Positions 23,991 through 35,564 of a stretch of 64,000 nucleotides of DNA are shown one piece after another (position 1 is the stretch's first letter; each line of letters opens with the position of its first letter). The stretch is taken from contig NC_053153.1 of NCBI RefSeq assembly GCF_016808335.1, positions 26,460,090 to 26,524,089 on the forward strand, in the 5' to 3' direction. The notes beneath the pieces are model-generated. The model ran no database searches. It saw nothing but the letters and a program-made list of their open reading frames with translations, and was not told where the DNA came from. The DNA is from Panicum virgatum (lineage: Eukaryota > Streptophyta > Magnoliopsida > Poales > Poaceae). Both the position numbers and the translations under genes were made by a program.

Positions 23991-24163
23991 CTAGAGAAAA
24001 AAATTAAACCTAAATGGGAGCTATGGTCAGGATGTGCCTGCAGGGTCTGTTCAGTATTTAGGGTGCATGTGCCCCCCTCCCCTAAAACACTTGAGTTGTA
24101 TTGACCATCATTTTGTATTGTAACATTATTGACATTTTGTGCCATTATCACTAGGATTGTTAG

Positions 24164-24181
24164 TCCCGGCAATAGCGCCAA
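24164..24181 (-). other. Primer-binding site of a minus-strand gypsy element
   Basis: Read on the minus strand this is close to TGGCGCTATTGCCGGGA, a tRNA-Asp-like primer site. It sits against the LTR at 24185-25615 and shows that element's 5' LTR lies on its right. Only about 50 bases of internal sequence remain to its left. Confidence 0.65.
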
Positions 24182-24184
24182 AAA

Positions 24185-25615
24185 TGCTTGGGGTTATTTC
24201 TTACGTTACGAATGAATCGCAAGCGCATGAAATACCATTGTAGCATTATACCTAGGAGTATCTAGGGTTGTCGATTTGTATTTCCATAGGGAAGGCGGTG
24301 GTTAATGAATAGGTAAGTTGATGAATAATTCTTGGTTGGAAATTCAATTGTATAAATAGTTGTAAGACAATATATGGATAAAGAGGTTGTGTGACACACA
24401 ACTCAATCAGGCTCAGACTTATTAAAAGGCTAACACCGGAAAAAGGAACAAGAAAGATATTCATGTTTTATGTACTTCTAGTTTATTACATAGCTCATAC
24501 TATATATTTACACTATACACGTGATTATCCTCAGCTCTAGGCTCCCAGGCACTACCGGGAGAAACGCACAGGGCTTGCAGAGGAGCTGCTAGACGACTCG
24601 ATCACTTTATGGACCTCCTACCCCCTAACCGAACGTGGAGAATTACAGTTACCAAACAGGACCGTCACCTGCTCGCTATTTCCACAAATCATGGGAAAGG
24701 GCGACATCCAGTAACATCTGATTAACCTAGACACCATGTCTACATTAATAAGCAGTACTCTACAATCTTGTGCGGAGCCCCACCCTCCGGATGGGCAGGC
24801 ACCATACTAGAGAAAACATATGAATACTGGAACTGGTGCCGTGGCACTAGATTTTCTCTTCTAATCTTGCAAAGTATAAGGTATGAATATAAACTAATCA
24901 TAAAGTAAATGTCTGACATCACAGAGTATAAGTCATGAATATATAAATATCTAGAAGCTATGTCTATTACAGATATCCGAGAATTACAAAGGAAAGCAAG
25001 AGTTAAAGCCATACTGAAACTCCTAAGCAACCTCAGGGATTCGAAGATGATCTACTTTAGCATAAATTCCACTTTCCTATGGATTAAGCAAGAAAGAATG
25101 AGCAATTTGTTGTGTGTCTTTATTTGAGCCCCCTCCTCAACACCCCCGGTCATTTATAGTACTAGCACACGGCGCTCTCGGCTGACATTTGGGGCTCTTG
25201 CACCATGAACCACCATGAAGGACCAATGAGGGACCTACATGTGGAAGAGGTAAGTCGATGGAGCTCACGACCTGGCCAGGGCTCAAACCGACCTCTCCCT
25301 TGGCAAGGTCGCTAACTAGTGGGCCCTTATGTCAGTTGTAGGTGCATCATCCCTATCCTAAGTCGGTTACACCTGTCTTATGGGCTCTTTGATCCATGGG
25401 AACCTAAACAACGCGCTCTGATTGTTCTGTGTTTTGTGCCTTGGCTTTTGGGGGGCATGTAACCTGCATTTCTACTCATTTCCCAACATTGCAATATTTT
25501 CCAAGGCATATGCGATTTAGCATTATTTTGCATAAGTATGTGTGTAGGAAATGCAAACTCTCTTGATTGTATGATCAAATTGACGTCTGAAAATGGTCTG
25601 TAGTGAGCATCAACA
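24185..25615 (-). mobile_element. Athila-type LTR, minus orientation
   Basis: On the minus strand it starts TGTTGATGCTCACTACAGACC (plus-strand end 25615) and matches the family LTR: the CCCATGGATCAAAGAGCCC phrase, a reversed promoter, and GAGCCCCACCCTCCGGATGGGCAGG near 24775, which mirrors CCATCCGAAGGGTGGGGGCTCCG at 14974. A primer site follows its 3' side. It interrupts array unit 5 between the TTGTATTGTAACAT phrase and ATGTATGAGATAGAGGTCAC. Confidence 0.75.
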
Positions 25616-25948
25616 AGCAAATGTATGAGATAGAGGTCACTTTTATCTATATCCATAATACGCTCAAGCTGTGCTTGGTCAAGAGGCAGCAACATTCTTC
25701 TGTTTTTGGACATTCATACAAACGCAAGAGAATAATGTAAGTGTAACGCTGGCAAATTATCAACTACCTAGAAATGTGCTAGAGAATGTTAGAACCTTCT
25801 TGCAAGCTTTCAGAAAGTTCTTCCACTTACCATGAACATGAATTTATATTAGCAGTGTTAGTATTGTAGGTTCATAACATATCTAGTAATATAACGATGA
25901 TGTATATGCTTCATAGTGCAACGTATCTCTAATAATGTACTATGCATA
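25616..25948 (-). pseudogene. Array unit 5, left part (Myb second and third exons)
   Basis: It continues unit 5 after the LTR insertion. The minus strand holds NRRMLLPLDQAQLERIMDI followed by DKSDLYLIH (within 25610-25713), then GKWKNFLKACKK near 25810. Here the tryptophan codon of the second exon is intact although its leading D is changed. Confidence 0.6.
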
Positions 25949-25949
25949 C

Positions 25950-28931
25950 TATTGGCGTCTACAGCATCACCGCTAGGCTAAGCATTCCTAGGCAGCAACA
26001 ACTTGAGATGCCAGGTAGGGTATCTCATATGATTACGAAATAAATCCGCAAGCACATAGAATACTGCTGTGGCATTTTACCCGGGAGTATACTAGGGTTG
26101 TCATTATATCTCCGCAAGGAAAGTGGCGGTGTAAATATTTTATTAAGTTAGGAAGAATTACTACCAATTAATCTCCAGGTCTGAGCTGGGGTTGTTGAAG
26201 CTTGTAACAGACCAATTTCAAACGTCAATTTGATCAGAAAATCTTAAGAGTTTAAATATTTTACATGCATATTTATCCTAAACCCACTATGCTACTAGAA
26301 ATTATACAATGCTGGAAAAAGAGCTAAAATGCAGGTTGTGAGCACCTTATGATCCACGGAAAAAATTGTCGACCAACCAGAGCACAGGATTCAGGCTCAC
26401 ACGAATCAAAGGGCCCACTTACAGCATCAAACCGACATAACTGAAGACCAGGCACATAGAGCAAGGGTTAGGAGACACATGGCAAGCCATAGGAGGAAGA
26501 TATGGTCGGCCGACCAGCCCACTGCAGCACCGACCTCCCCCCTTGGACAGGAAGCTTCCTCCCTCCTTCATTAAGTCAGTTTGGGGTGCCAGGTGTGCTG
26601 CATCATGGCTGAGAGACCTCCCCTTGCACCCTCCATAAATATGAGAGGGGGGTGGTAAGAATAGAGACACCACAAGTTCAAGCTCTAGCTCAAACACCCT
26701 CTTATGTAACTCTAGGCTAGTGGAGTTTAGATGAAGTAGTTGTAAGGTCTCCGGACGTGCTTCGAAGAATAGGTATGGGTTCGCTACTAGTTAACTCCCC
26801 CATAGTTATTCTTCAAAAAAAATAGTCGTATGTAGTAGACTTATCTTACAATTATTTATATTTGCATGATATATGCCCTGCGGTGTCAGACATAGAATTC
26901 ATGATTAGTTTGTTTTGTTGCTACATGCTTTGCCTGGTTAGAGACTTAGTTCTAGATAACTTTTACATGCTCCAGTATTTGTGTGTTTGCTCTAGTATCA
27001 TGTCCGTCCATCTGAAGGGTGGGGGCTCCGCGCGGGGTACTGGAGTATCGCTTACAGTGTAGACATGGTGTCTGGATTAATTAAGTATTGCTGGATGTCG
27101 CCCTTTCTCATGGTTTGTAGAGATAGCCTGCAGGTGGTGACAGCCCTATTTAGTGCAATCGTAATCCTCCATGTTCGGTTAGGGGGGTAGGAGGGTTATA
27201 AAATGATGTGATGGCTTAACAGTCATATCTATCAGCCATATGCACAGTTCTCCCTGGTATTACGAACATTAGAGAAGACCTGACTAACTAACTTCTATCT
27301 AGCTCCTTGCCTCATTTTACTTTTACTAGAGCTGAGTTTGCTTTTGTTTCACAGTACCTTCATCCATATTTATCTTACCCCTATTTATGCATCTAAATAT
27401 TCCATTGAGATTACTTCATTCTTCCTACCTACACAATTTAGTCGCTGCCTTCCCTGCGGAAATATAAATGACACCCCGGAATACTCTTTGGATAAAATGC
27501 TGCACCGGTGATTCCGTCCACTTGTGAAATAATTCATGGTTCATGATAGTTTGGTTTCCAGTAATTGCTATATGAAATGTCGAGGCATTGTTGGCGCCGA
27601 TATCGGGCATTTCTGAAGCCATTACTGGAATGAGACTGAACGACCCTGTATCTGAAGTAGACGTTACAAAATACCAACGAAGGTAAATGATGATATAACA
27701 GAGTGTAATGTGACACAAGATGAACCATTTCTAATATAATTATTTAGGGTAGCAGAGGGATGAGAGATTATACAAGGGTGCTAGAGGCATTATTCACATT
27801 AGCAAACATGAACTACATTAGTGTTGTCTACACAATGATCAAGTTGAGTTATAGATTCACGACACTACGAGGAGACCGCTCATGATAGACAGACGATACT
27901 TTATGGACCTCCTACCGCTAAGCCCAAACGTGGAGGATTACGATGGCACAAAACAGGGCTGTCACATGTGCTGGTACCTCTACAAACCGTGGGGAAGAGC
28001 AACATTTAAACATAACCCTTAACCCAGACACCACGTTTGTGTTAACAACTACCATTCTAGCCTTGCGCAAGGTTATCCATCTTTATCAGGAGCCTTAGTT
28101 GTAGAATGCCCGGTTAGGGGGGACGAAACTAATATTGTACCAAGATCTTACTACACAATTAAACATGCATGGTAAACAACTCAAATATTTTTGATAAAAG
28201 GATCACATGCAATGGACAAGCACATGAACCAAACATGCTAAGTTGAATGAAATAAAATCTAGTACAAACTTAAGGCATTACACAAAGAGAAGATACAAGA
28301 CCATACCAACTCTTCTTGAAGACCCTAATCAAGAGCTTGAACTACAATTCCACACCTGAATTCTACTGGCCCCTAAACCCTTACAAGTGAGGAGAGGACT
28401 ACATCTTGCTGTGCTCATTTTGGAGCCCCTCCCCTCATATTTATAGAGGGGAGCCACCAGCTTCTCGGCCTAGGATGAATGGGAATCACCCCAAACTGAC
28501 ATTGACATCAAATGATAGGGCACCACGTGGCGGCTGGGGGTGAGCCGAGCCAAGGTTGGCTCGGCTGACCGACATGGTCGGCCAACTTGGCCTGGCCTCC
28601 CATTGCCTTCCCCTTTGTCTAGGTCACTTGCAAGTGGGCCCTCATGCCTTTAGTCGATGACTGGGCTTAAGTTAATGTTGGTTTGCTTTACTAGTGGGCC
28701 CTCCAATCCATGTGATGGTTGCGTGGCGACGCTTGATTGGATGGTGTTTTGCTCCTTGGATCAAAGGGTATGATTTCCCTTCATTTTTAGCCCAAAACCT
28801 GCACTCATAAATTTCTAGAAGGACATGTGGAATTCGGTGATTTATTAGCCATATGAGTGTAAGAAATACATGTTCATCTATTTATTTTGATATTATTGAT
28901 GCTCATAAATGGTCGTTATTGAGCGTCAACA
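25950..28931 (-). mobile_element. Outer minus-strand LTR, split by a nested LTR
   Basis: The left piece (25950-26189) matches 24200-24310 of the previous LTR, including CGCAAG..ATAGAATAC, GGGAGTATACTAGGGTTGTC. The right piece (about 27690-28931) continues with TTTATGGACCTCCTACC, CACAAACCGTGGGGAAGAGC, a reversed TATA region near 28438 and the terminus GAGCGTCAACA at 28931, i.e. TGTTGACGCTC on the minus strand. It interrupts array unit 5 just before ATGTACCTTC. Confidence 0.7.
26190..27684 (+). mobile_element. Nested plus-strand Athila-type solo LTR
   Basis: It begins TGTTGAAGCTTGTAACAGACC and ends near AAAATACCAACG, colinear along its length with the LTR at 14119-15712 (same promoter CCATAAATATGAG near 26632, same CCCTGCGGTGTCAGACATAGA near 26876, same CTGTATCTGAAGTAGACGTTAC near 27648). 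No primer site follows, so it looks like a solo LTR formed by recombination, inserted inside an LTR of opposite orientation. Confidence 0.75.
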
Positions 28932-29290
28932 TGTACCTTCAAATAAAGTGGTGTTTGAATTGATGCAATGAAAAAGTTTGTCTTCACATCTTTCCATTTT
29001 CTAACTCCATACTCTGATGCACCGTTCATGAGCTGTCTCACTTCAACCTGTATCCAATGTTCACTATTTTTCTTGGTTATATGCTTTCTCCCTCCACTTG
29101 TGGAAGGATCTTGCGGACCCAAAACATCGATGGACTCTACCACCATGGGGAAACAAATTAAACCTACATGGGAGCTATGGTCGGCTTGTGCCTGCAGGGT
29201 TTGTTAAGTCTTTAGTGTGCACGCCCCCTCCCCCCTAGAAATGCTTTAGTTTTATTGACCATCAGTTAGTATTGTAACATATGTGTGGGA
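28932..29290 (-). pseudogene. Array unit 5, right part (Myb first exon)
   Basis: The minus strand is open at 28916-29146 with TKKNSEHWIQVEVRQLMN and YGVRKWKDVK, the first Myb exon. With 25616-25948 it completes unit 5. After about 29290 the repeat similarity ends, marking the array's right border. Confidence 0.6.
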
Positions 29291-29299
29291 TTATACAAG

Positions 29300-30787
29300 T
29301 GATGTTGGGATAAACCTACCCATATGATTTCTATGTTCACATGTTTATTATTTGAGGATCTATGTTCATGGTACAACTTCCACAAATTTTTGACTGATTT
29401 ACGTACCCAATGCCTCAAGTATATGATAGATATTGTTTATTTATTGCATATGGCAAACTTATTCTTTCCGTTATCTAATCTGTGCTGCTGACTTATTGCA
29501 TTCAGGCGTGTGCTATATTGCAAGAATATAACAAGCAAGTCGCTTCCCATATCTTCTTGAAAGAGCAACCACCAAAACAGTTTCGGTAATGAGACCAAGA
29601 AAGATTGTCACTGAGTTGAACACACAAACTTTCACAGCAGAATAGATGAGATATCATTAGTAAGCACGAATGGGTGAAGAGATAAGGATGTGAAGAAACC
29701 AAAGGAGCGAGAAACTACGAACCTTATGCTCACCAAAGATTAGTGAATGAAGCAGGCCCAGCTACAAGAGCATGAAAGAAAAGGTACAATTATGACCGAA
29801 GAGTAAAGTCGGAACTGCAATAGACATTTTTGCAGAAAGTCAAAATCAAACAGCAAAGCCTTTTTTTTTGTCCCAAGTTAAAATTGATGTCTGACCACGG
29901 CCGTCCCTGTTATCCCCTGCACCCACGACGCATTGTGTTTCTACTTTCTAGTTCCGGAGCGAGATCGAGATAGAAGAGAGACCGAAAGGGGGAAGAGTTC
30001 TTTTTTTTTAGGATCGATCGAGGAAAGGGAATGACACAACTCTCAGCATTGTTCCATAAAAAAAACCAACTTTCAGCATTATTCAGTAGTAATAACTAGT
30101 CAAAATGGTTGAAACATAGCACAAAGGATACGTGGCTGATTTGGTTGTAATTTGGTCTAATTTAAGTGGATTTAAAGGCTATCCTATTTGAAATCCTGTG
30201 AATTCAACTTATAAGCAAAACTTGCCAGCAGCAATACAAGTAAGCTAAACAAATTAAAACAGCGACTTAGAAAATGTAGGTCAAAACAAAATACAGGGCT
30301 CCGTCTTTTTGTGTTTAAAGTGTAATATAAAAAGTTCAAACTGGTTAGTTGAGGGAAATAATGGATTCTAAGGGACACCAGAGAGATAATGTTAACTAGA
30401 TACAAGTACTTGATCATATGCTAGTTTCATAGGCAAAGAGAAATAACATTTCTAGCCTCTACTACATAATCTTCATACAGGAAGATGTTCTGCAGAAAAG
30501 ATCAAAAGAAGACTTTTCCCTATATTATATTGCATGTTCAAGAGTTCAACCAATCACATGTGCATATTGCGAAATTGCTTCTTACTACCTTTCTTCTTTG
30601 TGTGGCTGCAAAGTCATGTAAGCCAACCAGATATAGACAGGAGACACAACTATCAGTAGAACAATTAGGAGCATATTTCTTTCTAGCAAATGGTACAACC
30701 CTCAAGAAAAGAAGAGCCAAGATGAAGGCAAAATTTAAATTGTTGAATCCATTCCTGAAGTAAAATGAAAGGCCCTCGGTTCCATAC
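29300..30787. other. No gene supported
   Basis: AT-rich sequence. The longest frame (30485-30763, plus, 92 codons) has a hydrophobic segment and a basic end but no domain I recognise. It precedes the gypsy LTR and could be ordinary spacer. Confidence 0.4.
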
Positions 30788-31298
30788 TGTTGGCAGCCAA
30801 AATTGGCATTGCCGAAGGCCGACCGGTCAGACCGGTCTGGTCCTGTGCAGTCCGAGTAGAGTTAGAGTTTGAATTATGGAATCTGTTTGTAACTCAATTT
30901 GGAAGGGGTACGTCTTCTCGGGCCTATAAATATAAAGGCCACGGCCAATTGAGGTCCTTCTATCCAATCGAATCAATCAATTTACACTTTTCCTATTTTT
31001 CTCCAAACCCTAGCTTTTCCAACCTCGTGCTATTCTTTGCTCGTCTCTATGGCGTTCAAGGGCATCTTGAGTGGCCTACCGACCTCAAGACAACCCTAGA
31101 TCTTCAAGCTCCGACGGGGTCCCTCCCGAGCTTGAGGTTCTAGGCCTTCGCGAAGCTTTCTGCGCCCGACAGGTCTGACTGATTGGCGCGACCGGTCCGA
31201 CCGGTCGCCAGCGAGCTTCGTCCGGTTGCGATCGTTGCGATCCTGCGCGTTCTAGCGCTTGTGTGTTGGCCAATTCTGCGTCAATATACTTTTCGGCA
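30788..31298 (+). mobile_element. 5' LTR of a Tat-lineage gypsy retrotransposon
   Basis: It starts TGTTGGCAGCCAAAATTGG and ends near TTTTCGGCA, followed by ACTCCACTGGGGACAGATC, a usual leader in this group. TATAAATA lies at 30925. Two clusters of the ACCGGTC palindrome occur inside it (30820-30837 and 31190-31207). The element's 3' LTR is missing because the element is cut off after reverse transcriptase. Confidence 0.7.
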
Positions 31299-31464
31299 AC
31301 TCCACTGGGGACAGATCTGAGTTCATCGGGCGCAATGGCCGGTGATTAGGTTGACCCCAAGGTAGATGCGACTCCCATCGACATCAAGTATGAAGACATA
31401 CCAAAGGAGACGTGCAAGCAATTCGAGTAGACTGCTTGCATGCTTCGGGTAGACTCGGCAAGGT

Positions 31465-32955
31465 GTGTTCAAGAAGGAGGAATTCCACATGCCCACATTC
31501 GCACTGCCACCGCCGAACCCATCTACTACGGCTACAGCTGCTGCTTCATCTACTTTGACTCCAAGCGAGGTAAGTTTTACCTTCGATTCTATCAAGCAGT
31601 TTGCCGATGCCTTTTTGAGTCGATTCAAGCAATCACAAAAGTTTACACAAGACATGCTTATCGACTTGACTATGCAAAATAAGGGGAAGAAAACTGTCAA
31701 TGATTATTCCACTTTTTCCCATAACCCTAGTTTTTCGGCTACACCATCAGAGAATTATCAGTATGGTATGCCACCGAATTACTTCGCGGGACAAACACCC
31801 CTGCCGGGCTCAGTTCGGCCGTCCAGGGCCGAACCGGTCAGATCGGTCGCACCGACGGGTCAGACCGGTGCTCTGGCGGGTGGACCGGTCAGACTGGTCA
31901 CTCAGACCGGTCAGACCGGTGCCATGGTGCTCGATTCTGTATCACAGCCACAAGTCACGCCTCCTACTTTGGCTGATTATAGACTGGAGCGAGAATTGGC
32001 GGATTTTGTGCCGCCGTATATGACGAAGTCATACGGTGAACCACCTTTCCCTCCACCGTTGCCCATGGATGTTTGGGATGATTGGCTTAGGGCCAATCCG
32101 CAGTATGCCACACAAACGATGTCCACTACTGATCCTGCGACACATCGTTTCAGCCAAACATCCACGGGTAACTATGTGGCCGATCTTGCTAGGATGAGAG
32201 AAGATCTGGCCGATATGTTTAAAGAAAAACTGGACTTTGTTGCGGGTAGGAGTCGGCTATATCGTAGGCCGTATGTTGATGCTTTTGATTTGATTCCCTA
32301 CCCCACTGGTTGGTGTGTTCCCAATTTTGTCAAGTTTAGCGGTGATGATAATCGATCCACTTGGGAGCATATTAGCCAATATATTGCTCAACTTGGAGAA
32401 GTCGGTTCTAGCAAGTCTTTGCACGTTCGCATGTTTTCTTTATCTTTGACTGGAACGGCTTTTTCTTAGTTTTCTTCGTTAACTCCTAACTCGATTCGTT
32501 CTTGGGAAGAATTAGAACAGAAGTTTCATGATTATTTTTACAATGGGTATAACGAAACTAAGTTAACGGATTTGACATCAGTTAGACAGGGTAGAGATGA
32601 GTCTATCCAAGAGTACTTTAAGAAATTTAAAGATATTAAGAACCAATGCTTTAATTTGTCACTTTTTGAAAAAAAATTGGTTGATTTGGCTCTTGCGGGT
32701 TTATGTTCTAGATATAGAGAAAAGCTTGATGGTTCGAGTTTTTATTCTATAAATCAGCTTCAGGCTAAGGCATTGAGTCAAGAAACTAAATTTAAAAAAG
32801 AAAAGGATACCTACAAGTCCCATCGTTCAATCACTCATATTGTTGAATATGATTCCGATTCATCGGACGATGAAGATAAAAAGGTATATGCTGCTGAGTT
32901 TGTTTGGCCCGCCTCGGCCAAACCATCTACTTGTACACCTCTCAAGCCGACTTAA
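31465..32955 (+). pseudogene. Tat-type gag, broken by one stop
   Basis: Gag protein of the gypsy element beginning at 30788. The frame opens at 31465 and is interrupted by TAG at about 32467, at the position of a tryptophan in related gags (SLTGTAFS then stop then FSSLTPNS); the same frame then continues. Downstream features are FHDYFYNGYNETKL, SVRQGRDESIQEYFKKFKD and DLALAGLCSRYREKL, the usual Tat gag order. A Pro-rich N-terminal part carries five or more ACCGGTC motifs, read as TGQTGA and RPVRPV. Confidence 0.75.
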
Positions 32956-32989
32956 AAGAATGGGCAAGAAGAGATAAAGTTTACTTTTT

Positions 32990-33400
32990 GATGTGTCCAA
33001 GTGCGATCGTATTTTTGATGAGTTACTACGACTTGGGCATTTGAAAATTACACATGTTATACCGCCGCTTGAGGAGCTAAAGCAGCGCGCTCATTGTAAA
33101 TTTCATAATTCTTCATCTCATGCGACTAATAATTGTAATGTATTTCGTCGACAGGTACAATCGGCCATAAATGAAGGACGATTGGCCTTTCCGGAGATGA
33201 AGATAGACAAAGCTCCGTTCCCACTTTATACCATTGATCTCAATAATGCAAAGGTGCTGATTCAGCCGGATCAAGCGGAAGGAGCAAATGGCAAACATGT
33301 GATCATTGGGGATGATAGGCCGTTGACTATTGATAACAAGATTCTGGCCAGGGAAGTGATTTAGGAGAAGACTCTTGATGGGAAGAAGAATCCGAGGATC
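32990..33400 (+). pseudogene. Gag C-terminal segment
   Basis: Open frame 32993-33364 includes CDRIFDELLRLGHLKITHV and HCKFHNSSSHATNNCNVFR, a C..H..C arrangement seen near the nucleocapsid end of Tat gag. It follows the preceding gag block after stops near 32955 and 32985. Confidence 0.6.
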
Positions 33401-35169
33401 ATACTTAAGCCTCGCACACTCGGAGGGCAAGAGGGTTTTTCTTCAGGCGACCGGTCTGCTGCTCAGCCGAGACCGGTCAGACCAGTTTCCCCGACCGGTC
33501 AGACCAGTCCTGATGGCCGGTCAGACCGCCCTGGTGGTCAGTCCTGGACATTCAAACCGAAGCGTCCGGAAGTGGGTACATGGAAGACTAACCAGCCAAA
33601 GTTGCAGGGCAAGATTGCAAATCAGAAGCCTACCTTTGGCCAACTGTTGAACAAGTACTCAAAGGCCGCTCGAAACGATCGGCCCCTAAAAAAGAGACCG
33701 AGGTCACCTCCGTGTCAAGGAGCACCTTCCTCTCCTATTCCTCTCCTAGGGGAGAATCAAGTAAACACAGGGGTGATGTGGTTACTTTGTTCCCTCCTCA
33801 GCAAATGCAGCCGATGTACGCTACAATGCCATGGGCTCCACCGGCGTCGGATTCTCAGTTTCCCGCATAGGAGAACGGGGGATTTTGGATGCAATGTTAT
33901 GCGATGCTGTATCCACCACACTTCCAGGGGGAGGGAAGCTCCAGAGGACCTGTATTTGACAGGTTAAGGCAGCCGGTTCACGACCGATTGGGTCAACACC
34001 AATCTGGTCAGGGGCAGAACCTCAGACCGGTCAGACCAGTCTACCCCGACCGGTCAGACCGGTCTCAGCAGAGGCCGGCCCAAGTTCGTCCAGTGCGCCA
34101 AGAGTATCGCGTCAAGGAGAAGAAGGACGAACCAGTGCCAATGCAAGTTGATTCTGAGAAGGCTCCAGCCACTAAGGTTGTGCAAGTTGAAGACGGAAAG
34201 GGTAAAACTCATGATGCACAAGAGGGACCGGTGATTGTTGAGAAACCGGTCAATGTTTCTCAGAAGCTTGTGTTGGCCAATGACCATGAGGCCAGCAGCA
34301 GCAACCTCAAGGACCAAGACAAAGAGAAGTACTTCCAGCCCAGGTGGTGCCCGCCGGGGTTGACACACACTCAAAAGAGGAGGTTGCAGCGTCTTCGCCG
34401 CCAAGAACAGAAAGAAAAGGAGGCGGAGAAGTTGAGGGATGAAGAATTCGAGGAGTACAGACCAAGATTCCCTCAAGGCAAGGTATGGCAGGTCAAGACA
34501 ATTGATCAGCCCACAGGACCGGTCGGACCACTCCAGCCGACCGGTCAGACTGGTGTTCCAGACCGGTCTGACCGCTCAGAGCAACCGGTCAGACCGGTCG
34601 TCCCTGAGCCTGAGCAGAAGGCCGAAGAAGTGGTTCCTACTTTGGCTCCTGGTACATTAGAGGTTCTAGCAGCTCCTTCAGCAGTAGAGGACGAGGAGTT
34701 GGTGGATTACGAGGCTTCTCCGGAACGCACAAGCATGGAGATCAATGTTGTGCGCTTTTCTGATGACTATTGGGTGATTTCGGAGGAGGAGACAGCACAT
34801 CTGGACTTTGGGCCCTGTGAAGCTATATTTCAGAAGCCCAAGGATTCAGATAATCACTTGAAGGCTCTCTACGTGAGGGGGCACATCAACGGGAAGCCAG
34901 TTTCTCGTATGCTCGTGGACAGTGGGGCAATCGTGAATTTGATGCCATATTCACTTTACAAGAAGCTTGGCGGGATGGACGAAGAGCTCATCAAGACGAA
35001 CATGACGGTCAGTGGCGTTGGAGGAGGTGATCCCATTGGTGCCAATGGGGTTGCTTCGATGGAGTTGACCGTTGGGAGCAAGACGGTTGCTACGGTGTTC
35101 TTCGTCTCTGAGGTGCAAGATAACTTCAACCTCATACTTGGACGTGATTGGATTCATGCCAATCAATGA
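33400..35169 (+). pseudogene. Gag-pol linker and aspartic protease of the gypsy element
   Basis: Frame 33889-35169 (426 codons) holds a long low-complexity linker with many ACCGGTC motifs, then the retropepsin domain: VSRMLVDSGAIVNLMPYSL with the catalytic DSGA at about 34918-34929, and NLILGRDWIHAN at its end, where the frame meets TGA. The upstream segment 33400-33890 is frameshifted. The protease would cut the polyprotein; the domain is intact but separated from RT by stops. Confidence 0.75.
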
Positions 35170-35564
35170 GTACCATCTTCCTTGCATCAGTTTCTTATTC
35201 AGTGGATCGGCGATGAAGTTGAGGTTGTGCATGGTGATGCCTCTTCCTTTATTGGTACCACTGATTCTGAATTCGTTGGTGCACATGATAACATCAAGTG
35301 TTTATCGGACCTAGACTTGACTGATTATGACTTGATCAGTTGCACCAAGGAGGGTTTTGTCTCTGCAGTCCTAAAGCCGATGGAGAATCGGCTACACTTA
35401 CTTCTATGATGCTGCAGGACAACGACACGGAGCCGACCGGTCAGACCGCTACCTCTGACCGGTCCGACCGGCCAGGACCGATCGGTCAGACCGGTGCGTC
35501 AGACCGGTCCAACACAGAGTGGTTGCAGTAGCGCATTGAGCACTATCGGGACAGGACAAACGAT

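Larger units (their letters stand above)
21340..24125 (-). repeat. Tandem array of about 0.65-kb units bearing Myb exons
   Basis: Four adjoining units repeat in the same order. Using the TTAGTGTGCATG phrase as a register, they start near 21398, 22096, 22747, 23436 and 24056, giving spacings of about 698, 651, 689 and 620 bp. Each has GGCAGCAACATTC, CTTCTTGCAAGC, AATTTATAT, ATATAATGATGATGTATGTGCTACAT and a pyrimidine-rich CCCCC block. A fifth unit begins at 24056, is broken by LTR insertions, resumes at 25616-25945 and ends at 28932-29290. The minus strand of each unit encodes decayed exons of one Myb-type gene. Confidence 0.85.

Noticed and set aside
21398..24125. Possible CRISPR-like array
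   Set aside because: Units are about 650 bp with exon remnants; there are no short repeats with unique spacers, and this is plant DNA.
30485..30763. 92-codon frame with a hydrophobic segment
   Set aside because: No recognised domain, no conserved neighbours and AT-rich context; not enough for a gene call.
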